The translations under genes were made by a program, and so were the position numbers. The notes below the pieces were generated by a model. That model made no database searches. It saw nothing but the letters and a program-made list of their open reading frames with translations, and was not told the origin of the DNA. This document shows positions 11,007-21,539 of a DNA stretch of 64,000 nucleotides, one piece after another. This stretch comes from Diphasiastrum complanatum (Eukaryota > Streptophyta > Lycopodiopsida > Lycopodiales > Lycopodiaceae), in contig CM055107.1 of assembly GCA_029204225.1 (NCBI GenBank), positions 43,849,408 to 43,913,407 of the forward strand. The letters are read 5' to 3'. Within the stretch, counting starts at the first letter, position 1; each line of letters opens with the position of its first letter.

Positions 11007-11018
11007 TGGTATCAGAGC
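11007..11018 (+). other. Primer-binding site of Copia-3 (initiator tRNA-Met type)
   Basis: TGGTATCAGAGC directly follows the LTR and is complementary to the 3' end of plant initiator tRNA-Met, the usual copia primer. Confidence 0.95.
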
Positions 11019-11186
11019 AGCAATAGTCCTACGTGTCTGATCAGTAGATACAGCTTGTCACAGGCTCCGCAACGAAGTGAGAAAGTCCTTCACGGGAGGT
11101 GAAAGCTTGGAGAGATAAAAACGGTTGGAAGAAATTCTTCTTTGGTGTATTTTGCAGGTTTGGAGCTCAGAATCATCAGTGGGGTA

Positions 11187-11395
11187 CAAAGACATAGTCC
11201 CGAAGGCATCAGAATGGCCAGGGCAGCATCAAACAAGTTGAAAATCTGTTGAGTGGAGAGATTTTTACAATACTTCCTAGTTGTTGTGAAAAGCACAGTT
11301 CCGGAGGCATCCAAAAGGCTAGGGCAACATCAGACAGATTGAAAATCTGTTGAGTGGGGGAGATTCTTACAATGCTTCCTAGTTGTTGTGGAAAG
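11187..11395 (+). repeat. 101-bp tandem duplication in the Copia-3 leader
   Basis: Two adjacent units share GAAAATCTGTTGAGTGG, the CTTCCTAGTTGTTGTG block and a GGCATC/AGGGCA segment, offset by 101 bases. They differ at scattered positions. The unit lies in the untranslated leader. Confidence 0.8.
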
Positions 11396-11617
11396 TGCTA
11401 TTTGTGTGAGAGGTTTGCCAAGAAATCTTTCATTTGTCTGTTTGGAATACCACAAATCACACTAGATAATGTCTGGTACTGTCATTCAGAGTTAGAAAAC
11501 TTCATACTTTTCACAATACTGATCTTTGTCTTTTTAACGATCACACATTCCGAAGTGGGGAATCTAGAATATTCTCTCTGAAAGTTCTTAAATTCTCTCT
11601 ACTTTTCATCTTGTCCG

Positions 11618-11869
11618 TACCAATATCGGATCGACGCGCCAAAGGTGAAGAAAACCAAGAGCAGTCGTACATTCGCACGTCATACCGATATCACATATCA
11701 GTACCAATATTGGAGCGACGCGCCAGAGGTGAAGAAAATCCAGAGCAGTCATCCATCCGCGCGTCATACTGATATCGCATATCTATACCAATATCAGATC
11801 CACGCACGCGAGCTAAAGAGAATCCCGAGTAGTCGTGCACCCGCGCATCGTACCGATATCAGGTGTCCA
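11618..11869 (+). repeat. 84-bp tandem repeat, three copies, Copia-3 leader
   Basis: Copies start with TACCAATAT at 11618, 11702 and 11786, exactly 84 bases apart. Each holds a GACGCGCC/CACGCACG block, an AAGAGAATCC-like block and a CATACCGATATC block. They end shortly before the gag start at 11931. No protein is evident. Confidence 0.85.
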
Positions 11870-11930
11870 ACCAAAAATTTACAATTCCGTGGTGTGATAA
11901 ATTTTGTGAGCCAGACTCATCTATCCAGTA

Positions 11931-12920
11931 ATGGCAACTCTAAGCGAGAGTGTCCTTAATGAGTCAAGCAAATTGGAAGGTGCCGGCAACTATGCAGTTT
12001 GGAAATTCAGGTTGAAGAACATTTTGATGGAAAAGGAGCTGTGGGAGATCATGACATGTAAAGAGACAAGGTCATTGATTGAAGAAGATCAGCGGGCATT
12101 TGATAGGAGAAAATGGAAAGCCCAGAATGTCATCAACTTATCAGTTAAAGATGCAATTTCAGATTCAGAAGGAAAAAAGAAGCGTGGGATACATTGAAGG
12201 CATTGTTTGAAATGACAAATACATCTCGAATACTGTTTCTGAAGACGAAGTTGCATACATTGCGGATGGATGATGGTGCAACTATTGCCGATCACATATT
12301 GAAGATCAAAGAGATCCGTGACCAATTAGCAGTAGTTGGAGAGCGAGTACAAGATCGTGAGATCATGCAATTGACATTGAATAGTCCGAGTGAGTCACAT
12401 CAGATGTTTGTGATGAGTATAGCCACAAGAGAAAATCTTCCAACCTATGAAGAACTAGGTGGATTGCTTTTGCAAGAAGAGCAACGTCAAGAGAACTTGA
12501 ATCATCGTAACAGGAGCTATGATCAAGCTCTTGTAGTTAGAGGACGAGGTGGAAGATTTGGCCGTGGAAAGTATCAATCGAGAGGAGGAAACTCAAGTTG
12601 GGGATCATTTCAACAATTTCATGAGCAAGTCAATGATAGTCCGAATTGAGGCAATTGGAATTAAGGTTGAGGTCAAGGACATGGCTATTCAAGACAAAAT
12701 AAACCTGGAAACTATAGGTACTGCAACAAACCTGGCCACTAAGAGCGTGAATGCTTCAAGAAACAGAAGGAGATGGAACAAAGAAAAGACAAATGGCAAG
12801 CGGAAAATTATGCTGATCAACATCAATTTGATGACTATTATTATGAAGACAATTATACTGATCAACATCAATACGATGATGATCAATATGAAGATGATAT
12901 TGGTGATAGTTCAAAATTGT
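11931..12920 (+). pseudogene. Copia-3 gag
   Basis: From ATG 11931 the protein begins MATLSESVLNESSKLEGAGN with YAVWKFRLKNILMEK, the N-terminal gag domain of copia elements. A frameshift near 12190 leads into the middle part (LFEMTNTSRILFLKTKLHTL), which continues to 12649 with a Gly/Arg-rich basic tail. After another shift, the knuckle RYCNKPGH..EREC (about 12710-12755) has an in-frame stop right after its His. An acidic Tyr/Asp/Gln repeat (DQHQFDDYYYEDN) follows. Gag would form particles; this copy is interrupted at least three times. Confidence 0.85.
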
Positions 12921-13250
12921 TCATTATAGTATTAACGACAAGTGATGAAGCCAAGGATATATGGTGCATCCAAGCACATGACTTCAAGAAAAGAGTGGTT
13001 TTTAGAACTCAAGGAAACTGACAATGGTGATGAAGTTGGACAAGCTGATGGCAAATTGCTATTTGTTAAAGGAGTTGGAGTGGTACCAGTGAAGTTAGCC
13101 AGTGGGAAGATAAAGCAGATAAGCCATGTGCAATATGTACCTGGCTTAGCTAACAATCTACTATCTATTGGGATGATGGCTGATCAACAACTCAAGGTTG
13201 AGTTTGACAGTGACAAATGTCTTGTCAAATGTCTTTCAACTACAAAGTGA
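12921..13250 (+). pseudogene. Copia-3 protease with active site deleted
   Basis: The text left of the active site ends at Asp-Ile-Trp, and the text right of it begins Lys-His-Met-Thr-Ser-Arg-Lys-Glu-Trp (about 12975 on). The Asp-Ser-Gly core that belongs between them is absent and the frame changes, so a small deletion removed the catalytic Asp. The rest (VPVKLASGKIKQISHVQYVP, LANNLLSIGMM) is well preserved to 13250. Confidence 0.85.
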
Positions 13251-14009
13251 TTGCTACAGGTTCTAGAGTCAACGGGAATCGACTCTACAAATCGAATGCA
13301 AGGTCTTTTACTCAAGCTATAGTAAGCACTATTGATAGTCAAAGTGATCTTTGGCATCAAAGGTTTGGTCATATCAGTGCTCAAAGCTTGCAAATTCTTA
13401 AAAGAGGTGATCTAGTTGTTGGATTGTCTGATATCTCTTTTAAAAGGAAAAATTTGTGAGGGTTGCATTTTGGGAAAACAACATAGAGAGAGATTTCCCA
13501 AAGATGGAGCAAGAAGAGCCAATGGCATTCTTGATCTTGTTCATAGTGATCAGCATGGACCAATACAAACTAGGTCCATTAGTGGTTGTTACTATTTCAT
13601 CACATTCACTGATGACTATAGTAGACATATCTGGATTTATTTCATAAGCAAGAAATCTGATGCTTTTGCCAAGTTTAGAGAGTTCAAGGCTCTAGTTGAA
13701 AAACAAACAGGTTGTTATATTAAGATCCTCAGATCAGATGGTGGCGGTGAGTATTTTTCGATAGAGTTTATAAACTTTTGCAAGGATTAGGAGATCAAGA
13801 GACAAACCACTACACCCTATTCACCACAACAGAACGGAGTTGTAGAACGGAAAAACAGATCCATTATGGAGATGGCTAGGGCAATGCTTAAGAGCAAGGG
13901 TTTGCCAAATACTTTTTGGGCAGAAGCATGCAACACAGCTACTCATATCTTGAATTGGTGTCCTACGAAGTCCGTGGAGGGTAAGACACCTTATGAAGCT
14001 TTTATTGGA
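13217..14009 (+). pseudogene. Copia-3 integrase, truncated by Gypsy-3b
   Basis: This covers the GAG-pre-integrase segment LWHQRFGHIS (about 13350), the zinc-binding CEGCILGKQH and catalytic block 1 (LVHSDQHGP). It continues with FTDDYSRHIW, RSDGGGEYFS and, after an in-frame TAG at 13788-13790, the block with the catalytic Glu (QQNGVVERKNR). The frame ends at PYEAFIGK near 14010, where Gypsy-3b LTR sequence takes over. The copia text that should join this to the RT at 28390 (integrase C-terminus and spacer) is missing, so it was lost with the left end of Gypsy-3b. Confidence 0.9.
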
Positions 14010-14012
14010 AAG

Positions 14013-14774
14013 AGTGGAATTGCCACTTGGGCTCCACATGGGTAGCCTTCTTGCTTATTTAAGGGCCCCCTCTCTTGTGAGGGAGCTTTGATTGTATTTT
14101 AAGTTCTCTTGAGCTAATAAAGAGGATCCTCCATGAGTTCTTGAAGAACACTAAGCTCCTTGTTCATGGCAATGCTCTTGAGTGAGGTTTCTATGAACAT
14201 GCTTGATTCCCTTACATTGTGGATTAACTAGGATCTTGTTTCTTTGTTTCTTGCTTAGTTGTGGATCAGGATTCAGTTCTTGTTGTGGATTAAAGTAGGA
14301 TTCAGCATTCAAGTAAACTAGATAGGCTAGCTTGTGGCATAGATCTTGCACATTTCCTCACAATCCAGTTCTTGATTGTTCTTGAGTAATCTAAGCATCA
14401 AGTGATGAGTGTTTCTTGATTCTTAGATTGTTAAAATGCTGCTATAAATCTTGTTTCTTGTTCTTGTTTCTTGTTTCTTGAATCTTGTTTTCAGTAGCTA
14501 ATCTAGTTCTTGATTGTTCTTTGATTCAATAGTTAGTGTAGGTTTGCTCCCTGCTCTGAAATGCTGATCCTCTTGAGCTGTAGATGGTTACATGGCTAGT
14601 GTATGCATGCCCGTTCTCCCATTGACAGGCTAGGAAATACATTGAGACTAAGAAACGCTTCTACTGTTGACTGTTCTAACAAGAAGATAATCCATAACGA
14701 ACTGTAACGTCAGAAGCAATAAAAGAAAGAAAAGAGACAAAATTGTGTTCACAGATTCAGTGAATCTGTGAACA
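14013..14774 (+). repeat. Gypsy-3b 5' LTR, first ~320 bases missing
   Basis: It aligns with 27613-28389 of the 3' LTR, including TATTTAAGGGC, the AATAAAGAGGATCCTCCATG segment and the terminal hairpin. The matching 5' end of the LTR (equivalent to 27293-27612) is absent. Copia-3 integrase text ends immediately before, so one deletion removed copia sequence and the LTR start together. Confidence 0.9.
14746..14774 (+). repeat. Perfect hairpin at the 3' end of the Gypsy-3b LTR
   Basis: Arms TGTTCACAGATTC and GAATCTGTGAACA (13 bp each) enclose a 3-base loop AGT and end exactly at the LTR boundary, two bases before the primer site. The 3' LTR has the same hairpin with loop AAT at 28361-28389. Confidence 0.9.
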
Positions 14775-14776
14775 TT

Positions 14777-14788
14777 TGGCGCCGTTCC
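14777..14788 (+). other. Primer-binding site of Gypsy-3b (tRNA-Asp type)
   Basis: TGGCGCCGTTCC lies two bases after the LTR. Its first ten bases are those complementary to the 3' end of plant tRNA-Asp, used by Athila-like gypsy elements; the match then decays. Confidence 0.8.
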
Positions 14789-14959
14789 ATAGCTCCATGA
14801 ACATTACACAGCTCAAACAATTCTGATCTATGCTCCACAACTATTGCTCTACACACTTCCACGCTTTCATATCAGAGCACACCATTTTCAAACCGGCTTA
14901 CCGCAAACCACACTCCTCAACAGACGCTTCACGCTCCATTCCCAACTGAGCCACGATTC

Positions 14960-15455
14960 CATCTCAACTGGCACTAGAGCCATCTCTCACACCTCAACCG
15001 ATGTGCTACAATCCTATCTCAACTGACGGCCTTCAGACTTATCTCAACCGACGACCATCAATATAATCTCAACCGAAGCCCATCAGTTAGATCTCAACCG
15101 ACACCCTTCTCTCGGATCTCAACCGACGGCCTTCAATCCTATCTCAACCGATGGCCTTCAGACTTATCTCAACCGACGGCCATCAATCCAATCTCAACCG
15201 AAGCCCATCAGTTAGATGTCAACCGACGCCCATCTCTCGGATCTCAACCGACGGCCTTCAGTCCTATCTCAACCCACGGCCTTCAAACCTATCTCAACCG
15301 ACGGCCTTCAGTTACATCTCAGCCAATGCCCATCAGTTAGATCTTGACCGACGCCCATCTCTCAGATCTCAACCGATGGCCTTCAGTCCAATCTCGACCG
15401 ACGCCCATCAATCAGATCTCAACCGACAGCCTCAGTGAGATCTCAACTGACGGCC
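14960..15455 (+). repeat. 25-bp minisatellite array 1, Gypsy-3b leader
   Basis: About 19 near-tandem units of 25 bases share the core ATCTCAACCGACGGCC. Variable halves recur in a repeating order (…CAGACTT, …CATCAAT, …CATCAGTTAG, …TCTCTCGG, …CAATCCT), giving an apparent higher-order period of five units (125 bases) in the left two thirds. The array lies in the leader before gag. Two further arrays with the same core occur at 22620 and 23435. Confidence 0.9.
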
Positions 15456-15639
15456 TCAGACAACTGTCAACAAACGGCCTAATTCCATCGACCCAGATCC
15501 ACGCTAGCCCCTAGACAATTCCACCAACGATCAGACCGGATACGCACAACCTATTCCAAAACCATAGCCTGCATTAACGATCTATCCGACAATTTATCTC
15601 TCTATTGCACTACTGAAAACGAGATCACATTCAACGCAA

Positions 15640-16480
15640 ATGATCGCATTGATCTGTAGTGACCTCCTTGCACAATGAAACTGTATCCAACCATAGCAAA
15701 CCGCAATATTATGGTCTTCGGCTCCTTTATCACCTCCAACTACCATCGACAACCAACAACAACCGTCCTTGACCACCATCCACCGTCACACACCGCCATA
15801 ACCGCAATATTACGGCCTACGACCACTTCACCACCTTCAGCCCGAATGATCACCAACGATAGCCATCACCCACCACGACTGTAGCCACCTGTAAACAACC
15901 GCCATCGACTTCCATCAACCATTCCTGACCGCCACACTAGCCATCTTACGGCCTACTACGAATACACTGCACCGTCACAACCCATAGCAGACCGCAATAT
16001 TACGGACTGTGACTCCTTCATCATCATTAACAACCCATAAACAGCCATCACAGCTGCAATCCTCCACCATAAATGACCACCAACGGCTGTCGACAACCAT
16101 TAACAGACCGTAAACTACTCGCCACACCCTCCACAACCGTAACAACTTGAAACAGATTGCCACAACCGCATCTTACGGCCTACCACGAGAGCCACAACCG
16201 CCCTTGACTGCAATCCACCGCCATATTACGGCCTACGACTCCTACGACTGCCATAAACTGCCATCGATCGTCCAGCCTAATCGACCACCATAGACAGCCA
16301 CACTCGTCCTTGACCGCCGGCCTACAACTCCTACGACCTTCAACGACTGCCATCACCCGCACACAATCATCATAGCTTGCAAACAGACCGCAATAGACCT
16401 CAATCGACAACACAGACCACAACAACTGCATTCCGACAACCGTATCCACCCTGACCAGAGTGCATGGGCTTATTTCCACA
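15640..16480 (+). repeat. Degenerate longer repeats in the Gypsy-3b leader
   Basis: A block close to CCGCAATATTACGGCCTACG recurs near 15693, 15803, 15945, 15991, 16160 and 16216. It is usually followed by ACTCCTTCATCACC-like text. Spacing is irregular (about 50-170 bases). No convincing protein is present on either strand. Confidence 0.6.
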
Positions 16481-16505
16481 ACTCTACGACACTCTATGAG
16501 CTGTC

Positions 16506-18180
16506 ATGGATCGCCCTTATAATCCGAATACTACAGAGGACTATCCACCAAAGATGGTCTCCCCATCCACCGAACAGACTCGATTTAACAGGTATTCCCG
16601 GATGAAATCCCAAGTCCAAGAGCCATCCACAAACCCATTTGACATATGGAAACCTATGCGTTATGAAGCTCCATACGAGCGACCACAATTTCATGCTGCC
16701 GAATCCTCACATGCACGAGCTCACTTAAACAGAGCTTTTGCAAATAATGTTCCATGTACTGGAAAAAGGATCCCAAAGCTAGACTTAACTAAGTGTGATG
16801 GTAACACTGATCCTCACAGATTTCTCCAAGTCTTTGAGAACGCTTGTGACATCTACGGCGAGACATCACCAGAGGCCATGGTCCAGCTCTTCTCGATGAC
16901 CATGATCGATCGCGCACGAGAGTGGTTTTTTAACCTTGATCGTGAAGATAAACGTGACTGGTTACTCTTGAAAGAGGCCTTCATCAAACGGTTCAAGTCT
17001 TTTTGCTTGATAGAGAGTCCTTTTGTCAATCTAAGTAATATCAAAATGACAAAAGACGAAAAAGTACGTGACTACATTGAACGATTTAAACACTTTAAAA
17101 GTCAGGTACAAGAGCAACCTACTGAGTCCATGCTCATCATTTGGTTCTTCATTGAACTCCCACGATGGATACGATGTGAACTTCGTTCCAATGATGAATA
17201 TACATCATTGAAACAAGCCATGTCTGATGCCATTCGGGAAGAAGACGAGGGCTCAGATGTGGATGAACCACGTGAATGAAGAGCACATCGTGCCGTCCAA
17301 GAAGCTCGATCAAACGATGACACACGAGAACAGTTATGGAAAACACAGATGGAGTTGCTTAATCAGCAACACCAACAACAGATGGAGAAACTCACAAAAG
17401 AGTTTCAAAACACTCTTAAGTCTATCCAAAGTTCGATGTCAGGTCAGTTACCCACTGGCCAAATCCATCATAGACGAGAGAACACCTGGTGTCCTCACTG
17501 CCAAGGTACACACACTGGCAATGAGTGCCCTTCATACCAACCGGTCCCAGATACCTCCCTTATCAAATGTGAAATCTGCAACTTTATGGGGCATACCTCC
17601 CTTTATTGCTATTATAGCACGAGGAATCAGCCTCACGACCAGTCAGGAAACCATTATCAACCTCCTCGACAACCATTTGTTTCACAGCAATAACACACGT
17701 CCTATTCACCACGAAACAACCAGATCCATATACAAGAGTTGCCCAGACAACCTAGACATGAACCTCAACCACATCTGGCACTCTTAGGACCACCACCATG
17801 AGGACAACAGGATCTAGGAGCACAAAAACATAGATCCATGAGAGTCTGCCCACACACACCTGGTAGAAAACTCCTACGATCACTCATATCATCATGATAC
17901 ATCAATTCCATCATCTAGCCATCACCAGTATCAAACCGACAACTCATGTTCGTGCAAACAAGCTGAGTATTCCACACCACCAGAAAATCCAGCACAACTA
18001 GCCATCCAAGATAGTTACGCTATCGCCACCGGACCAATGAGCAACCGCTGCTTTATCTGTGGCAAAATAGGACAATTCATGGCTGACTGTAAGGTTAAAA
18101 ACCAATACCATGCGGAATGTCCCGACTATGTTCGCAAACACAGCTTCAAAGACTGTCCTAAACAACCTTAAAGGATCCTT
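16506..18180 (+). pseudogene. Gypsy-3b gag with four zinc-knuckle positions
   Basis: From ATG 16506 a 257-codon frame encodes the capsid: PKLDLTKCDGNTDPHRFLQ, then MIDRAREWFFNLDRE and LLLKEAFIKRFK. After a single in-frame TGA (17277-17279) the same frame continues to 17693 with a Gln-rich helix. It holds knuckle 1 (CPHCQGTHTGNEC, 17490-17528) and knuckle 2 (CEICNFMGHTSLYC, 17568-17609). In another frame lie knuckle 3 (CFICGKIGQFMADC, 18049-18090, zinc His replaced by Gln) and knuckle 4 (CPDYVRKHSFKDC, 18118-18156, second Cys replaced by Tyr). Gag binds and packages RNA through such knuckles. One or two are usual in gypsy gag, so four is unusual. The breaks make this copy inactive. Confidence 0.85.
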
Positions 18181-19473
18181 CCAGCACGTCATATCACATT
18201 CGAACTTGTTAGAGTTCTTACTAGAGCACAACGCCAACAACAAGAACAGCAGCAAAACCATGGACAATCAGCTGACCCACATGGAAGCCATTTGACGGCC
18301 TCCACATTACCAAAAGATTACCCAGACCCAAAAGTTGAACAAAGGCATTATAACGAATTTCGAAATGAATTTTTGCGAGAGGAAGAACATACGGAAAGTC
18401 CGTTATCAGCTCATACCCCCGGAAAGGAGCAATCCCTATAGAGACTTGAAGTATTTTCTAACCTCCTACAAGCTCAACTCACCATGCCGTTCCATAATGC
18501 TATCAAATCCTTCACCAGACTTCAATGCTATATCCATCGTAGTTTTCAGCTGCCTCCTATCCCTGATGAACAATGAAAACCAGAAGAGATTCCTGAAATT
18601 CCTCAGATTCCTATGAATTTGATAAATATAGGTGTTGCTAAGGGGAATAGCATCACACTACCTTTGTCCTATAAAGATTATCCCGCAGTATCTGCTATCC
18701 TCGATAGCGGATCAGGCGTTAATATAATGGCTTTGTCATTGGCAAAGTCATGGGGCTTCAATACCCTCGATCAACCATGTTATAAACTTCGTATGCTTGA
18801 TCAACGAGTTACTGACTCTGCTAGTCATTTATCAAATATAAAAGTTTGAATAGCAAGTGTCAAGTTTATCATCAATTGTGTCACCTTAGACCTACCAGAA
18901 AATGCCAATACATATAAACTCCTTCTTGGTACACCCTGGCTCCAAATGGCAGGCGTTGTCCAAGAGTGGAAGAGCAGCAAAATAACCTTTGGCAACCATG
19001 ATAAACGAGTCACGGTTGACTTAAATGGCCATGTCAAGCCCGCCAAGATATACGATGATTGGTCATCTACAACATATGATGAATCAGATAGTGTCCCGAT
19101 CCAACCAAAAGGTCACTATACAAAATCTGCGGACATAATAAATTGGGGTCAAGCACTAGCCACAGTGGACTGTGCTGACTCTAATCGATGTCGTATCAAA
19201 ATTGCTGCAGCAGATGTGGATATTCTCCCATCTTCTACAGACATTGACACGCCCATCATCCCACTTTTGATGATTGACCCGATTTCTATAGCTTGGTGCC
19301 CAAAGGAACCTAGTGTCTCTACTGCCCATGTTTCGGAAGAAGGTATTCTTTTAATGGATGATGAAAAGATGACGGATGAACACATACTCCTATATCTAGA
19401 TGCACAACCTTATCCTCCAAAGTCATTCATAAGGAAATCAAGTCACCAGGACCGTTGGCTCATATCCAACTAA
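18181..19473 (+). pseudogene. Gypsy-3b protease and linker
   Basis: After a Gln-rich linker (RVLTRAQRQQQEQQQNHG, about 18208), an open frame from 18613 holds the retropepsin core YPAVSAILDSGSGVNIMAL; the catalytic Asp-Ser-Gly is intact at 18703-18711. An in-frame TGA at 18847-18849 interrupts it. The same frame continues from about 18850 to 19473 with LDLPENANTYKLLLGTPWLQ and an acidic linker rich in Asp, Ser and Pro. Protease releases the Gag and Pol products. Bases 19474-19960 encode a frameshifted linker into RT. Confidence 0.85.
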
Positions 19474-20069
19474 CATCCAAAGTACCAAACACACAACCAT
19501 ATAGGCCCAAATCCAACGTATATACTTGGGACGTGTATCCCGACGAAGTCTGGGATACAATCGATGCCGATATGGTAAGTGAGGCCACAACACCACCTAT
19601 TCAAAAACCACAAAATCTTTGATTACAAAAAAATAAAATTATTGATACAAAATTAACCGAGCATCAAAAACAGATGCGTGCCAAGCTTAAATAGCCAATC
19701 AAGCCCTTGTTAGAGGAGACAGACAACAAACAGTCCGACAAAGCTTCCACGTCTGGTAAAGAATCAACTCAAATGATTCTTAAAGTCCCAGAACATTTTG
19801 TGGACCCACCTTTCAATCTTCCATAGAAGTTCAAAGACTTTACACTGGATGACATTGTTATCCAGTTACCACAGCCACATCAGGAACCTACACCAAGTTC
19901 CAATTCCTTTGACGGACTCGCTAAGACAATTCCACTAAACCTTAAAGATTCTGACGAGGACATAGATCGCATAGTTCATGTTGGTGCACATCTGTCATCA
20001 ACCCAACTGTCTGATCTAGAGACTTTATTACGCAAATACAGGAATGTATTTGCATGGAATTATACCGAA

Positions 20070-21380
20070 ATGAAAGGAATCCCCCCTGAAATAGCAGTAC
20101 ATCGGATTCCTCTAGAAGACAATGCTAAGCCTGTTAGGGCTAAACCTTACCACAGTAACCCAGGCTATCTTGAGAGGATCGATGAGGATATTAAGAAATT
20201 GCTGGATGCTGGCTTTATTTATGAAGTCCAACATACTAATTGGGTATCACCCATTGTGGTTGTACCCAAGAAAAACGGCAAGCTTCGTATTTGTGTTCAC
20301 CTCAAGAACCTTAATGCGGTTACGAAGAAAGACCATTTTCCCTTGCCCTTAATGACCCAAATATTAGAGGAAATGGCAGGAGCTAAAGCTTTTAACTTCT
20401 TGGATGGATTTAGTGGTTATTTCCTTGTTCAAATAGCCCCTGAAGATAAACATAAAACGACTTTTGCCACAAAGAACGACGTTTACATTTATAACGTTAT
20501 GCCTTTTGGCTTATGTAACGCCTCCTCAACTTTCCAACGGGTCATGCAACTGGCCTTTCAAGATCTGTTACATCGGGTCGTGGAGATTTATCTCGACGAT
20601 CTAGGTGTACATTCTTCCGCTGCTAAGCACATAGATGCCTTGGAGAAAATCTTCATTCATTGTCGTAGGTTCAGCATCTCACTAAACCCTGATAAATGCC
20701 AAATATGGGTCACCCACGGGGTTGTACTCGGGCATATAATATCAAAGGACGGTATTTCTACCGACCCGTCAAAAATCAAGGTTATCGTGGACATGCCCCT
20801 ACCTGCAACAGTGAAGGAAGTATATGTCTTCCTCGGTCATACCAACTATTATTGCATCTTTATAATTGACTATGTCGGCATGGCACACCTCATTTATTTA
20901 GTTGTGGTAGATCTGCGCTGGACTGAAGAACGAATTAAGGCCTTTGAGGAGTTGAAAACAGCCCTCGCGACAGCTCCCATACTCCGCTTGCCAGATTACA
21001 CGAAAGAATTCCATGTGCATACTGACGCAAGTAAATATGCCATTGGAGGTCTCTTTGCACAACCAGACGAGTATGGCAAAGATTTTCCTATACGTTTCTT
21101 AAGCAGGCAACTGGTGCCTGCTGAAGTAAACTATACAACTACTGAAAGAGAAGCATTGGCAATGGTCTACGTTGTACAACAACTACGACATTATTTATTA
21201 GGCCAGACCTTTGCTTTCTACACAGACCATCAAGCACTCCTATATATCGTTAATAAGTCTTGTAAGACGGGACGAATAGCTCGACGGCTACTGATTTTGG
21301 AGGAATTTAATTTTTGTGTAGGTTCGGAAAGGGACCCAACATTTCATGGCGGATCACCTTTCCAGACTTCCAAGTGCTGA
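20070..21380 (+). CDS. Gypsy-3b reverse transcriptase and RNase H
   Basis: A single 436-codon frame contains the RT finger and palm: RAKPYHSNPGYLERIDEDIK near residue 18, WVSPIVVVPKKNGKLRIC near residue 58, FLDGFSGYFLVQI and MPFGLCNASSTFQ. The catalytic YLDDL is near residue 175 and LGHIISKDGI follows. RNase H shows HVHTDASKYAIGG, TTEREALAMVY and AFYTDHQALLY with its acidic residues. RT text begins before the first Met (about 19960, with FAWNYTEMKGI). The frame ends in a frameshift near 21325, after which MADHLSRLP continues in another frame. It copies element RNA to DNA and degrades the RNA strand. The domain core looks intact, the longest such frame in the window. Confidence 0.95.
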   Translation: MKGIPPEIAVHRIPLEDNAKPVRAKPYHSNPGYLERIDEDIKKLLDAGFIYEVQHTNWVSPIVVVPKKNGKLRICVHLKNLNAVTKKDHFPLPLMTQILEEMAGAKAFNFLDGFSGYFLVQIAPEDKHKTTFATKNDVYIYNVMPFGLCNASSTFQRVMQLAFQDLLHRVVEIYLDDLGVHSSAAKHIDALEKIFIHCRRFSISLNPDKCQIWVTHGVVLGHIISKDGISTDPSKIKVIVDMPLPATVKEVYVFLGHTNYYCIFIIDYVGMAHLIYLVVVDLRWTEERIKAFEELKTALATAPILRLPDYTKEFHVHTDASKYAIGGLFAQPDEYGKDFPIRFLSRQLVPAEVNYTTTEREALAMVYVVQQLRHYLLGQTFAFYTDHQALLYIVNKSCKTGRIARRLLILEEFNFCVGSERDPTFHGGSPFQTSKC

Positions 21381-21539
21381 AAAAGCAACTGCACCAGTCA
21401 ACGATGATCTTCCTGATGCGTGCCTTTTTTAGATCGATGCCACACCCCTATGGGTTGAGGAGATCACTCAGTTTCTCACAATAGGCTGACTAAAAGAAGG
21501 CCTGAGTACAACGGAAAAAAAAAATTTAAATAAAAGCAG

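Noticed and set aside
14960-15455. Short regularly repeated units that might suggest a CRISPR array
   Set aside because: Units are contiguous 25-mers without spacers, in a plant retroelement leader; this is a minisatellite.
15594-16694. Reverse-strand ORFs in the Gypsy-3b leader, rich in Trp, Val and Gly
   Set aside because: They arise from reading the ACGGCC-type repeats on the opposite strand; no known domain.
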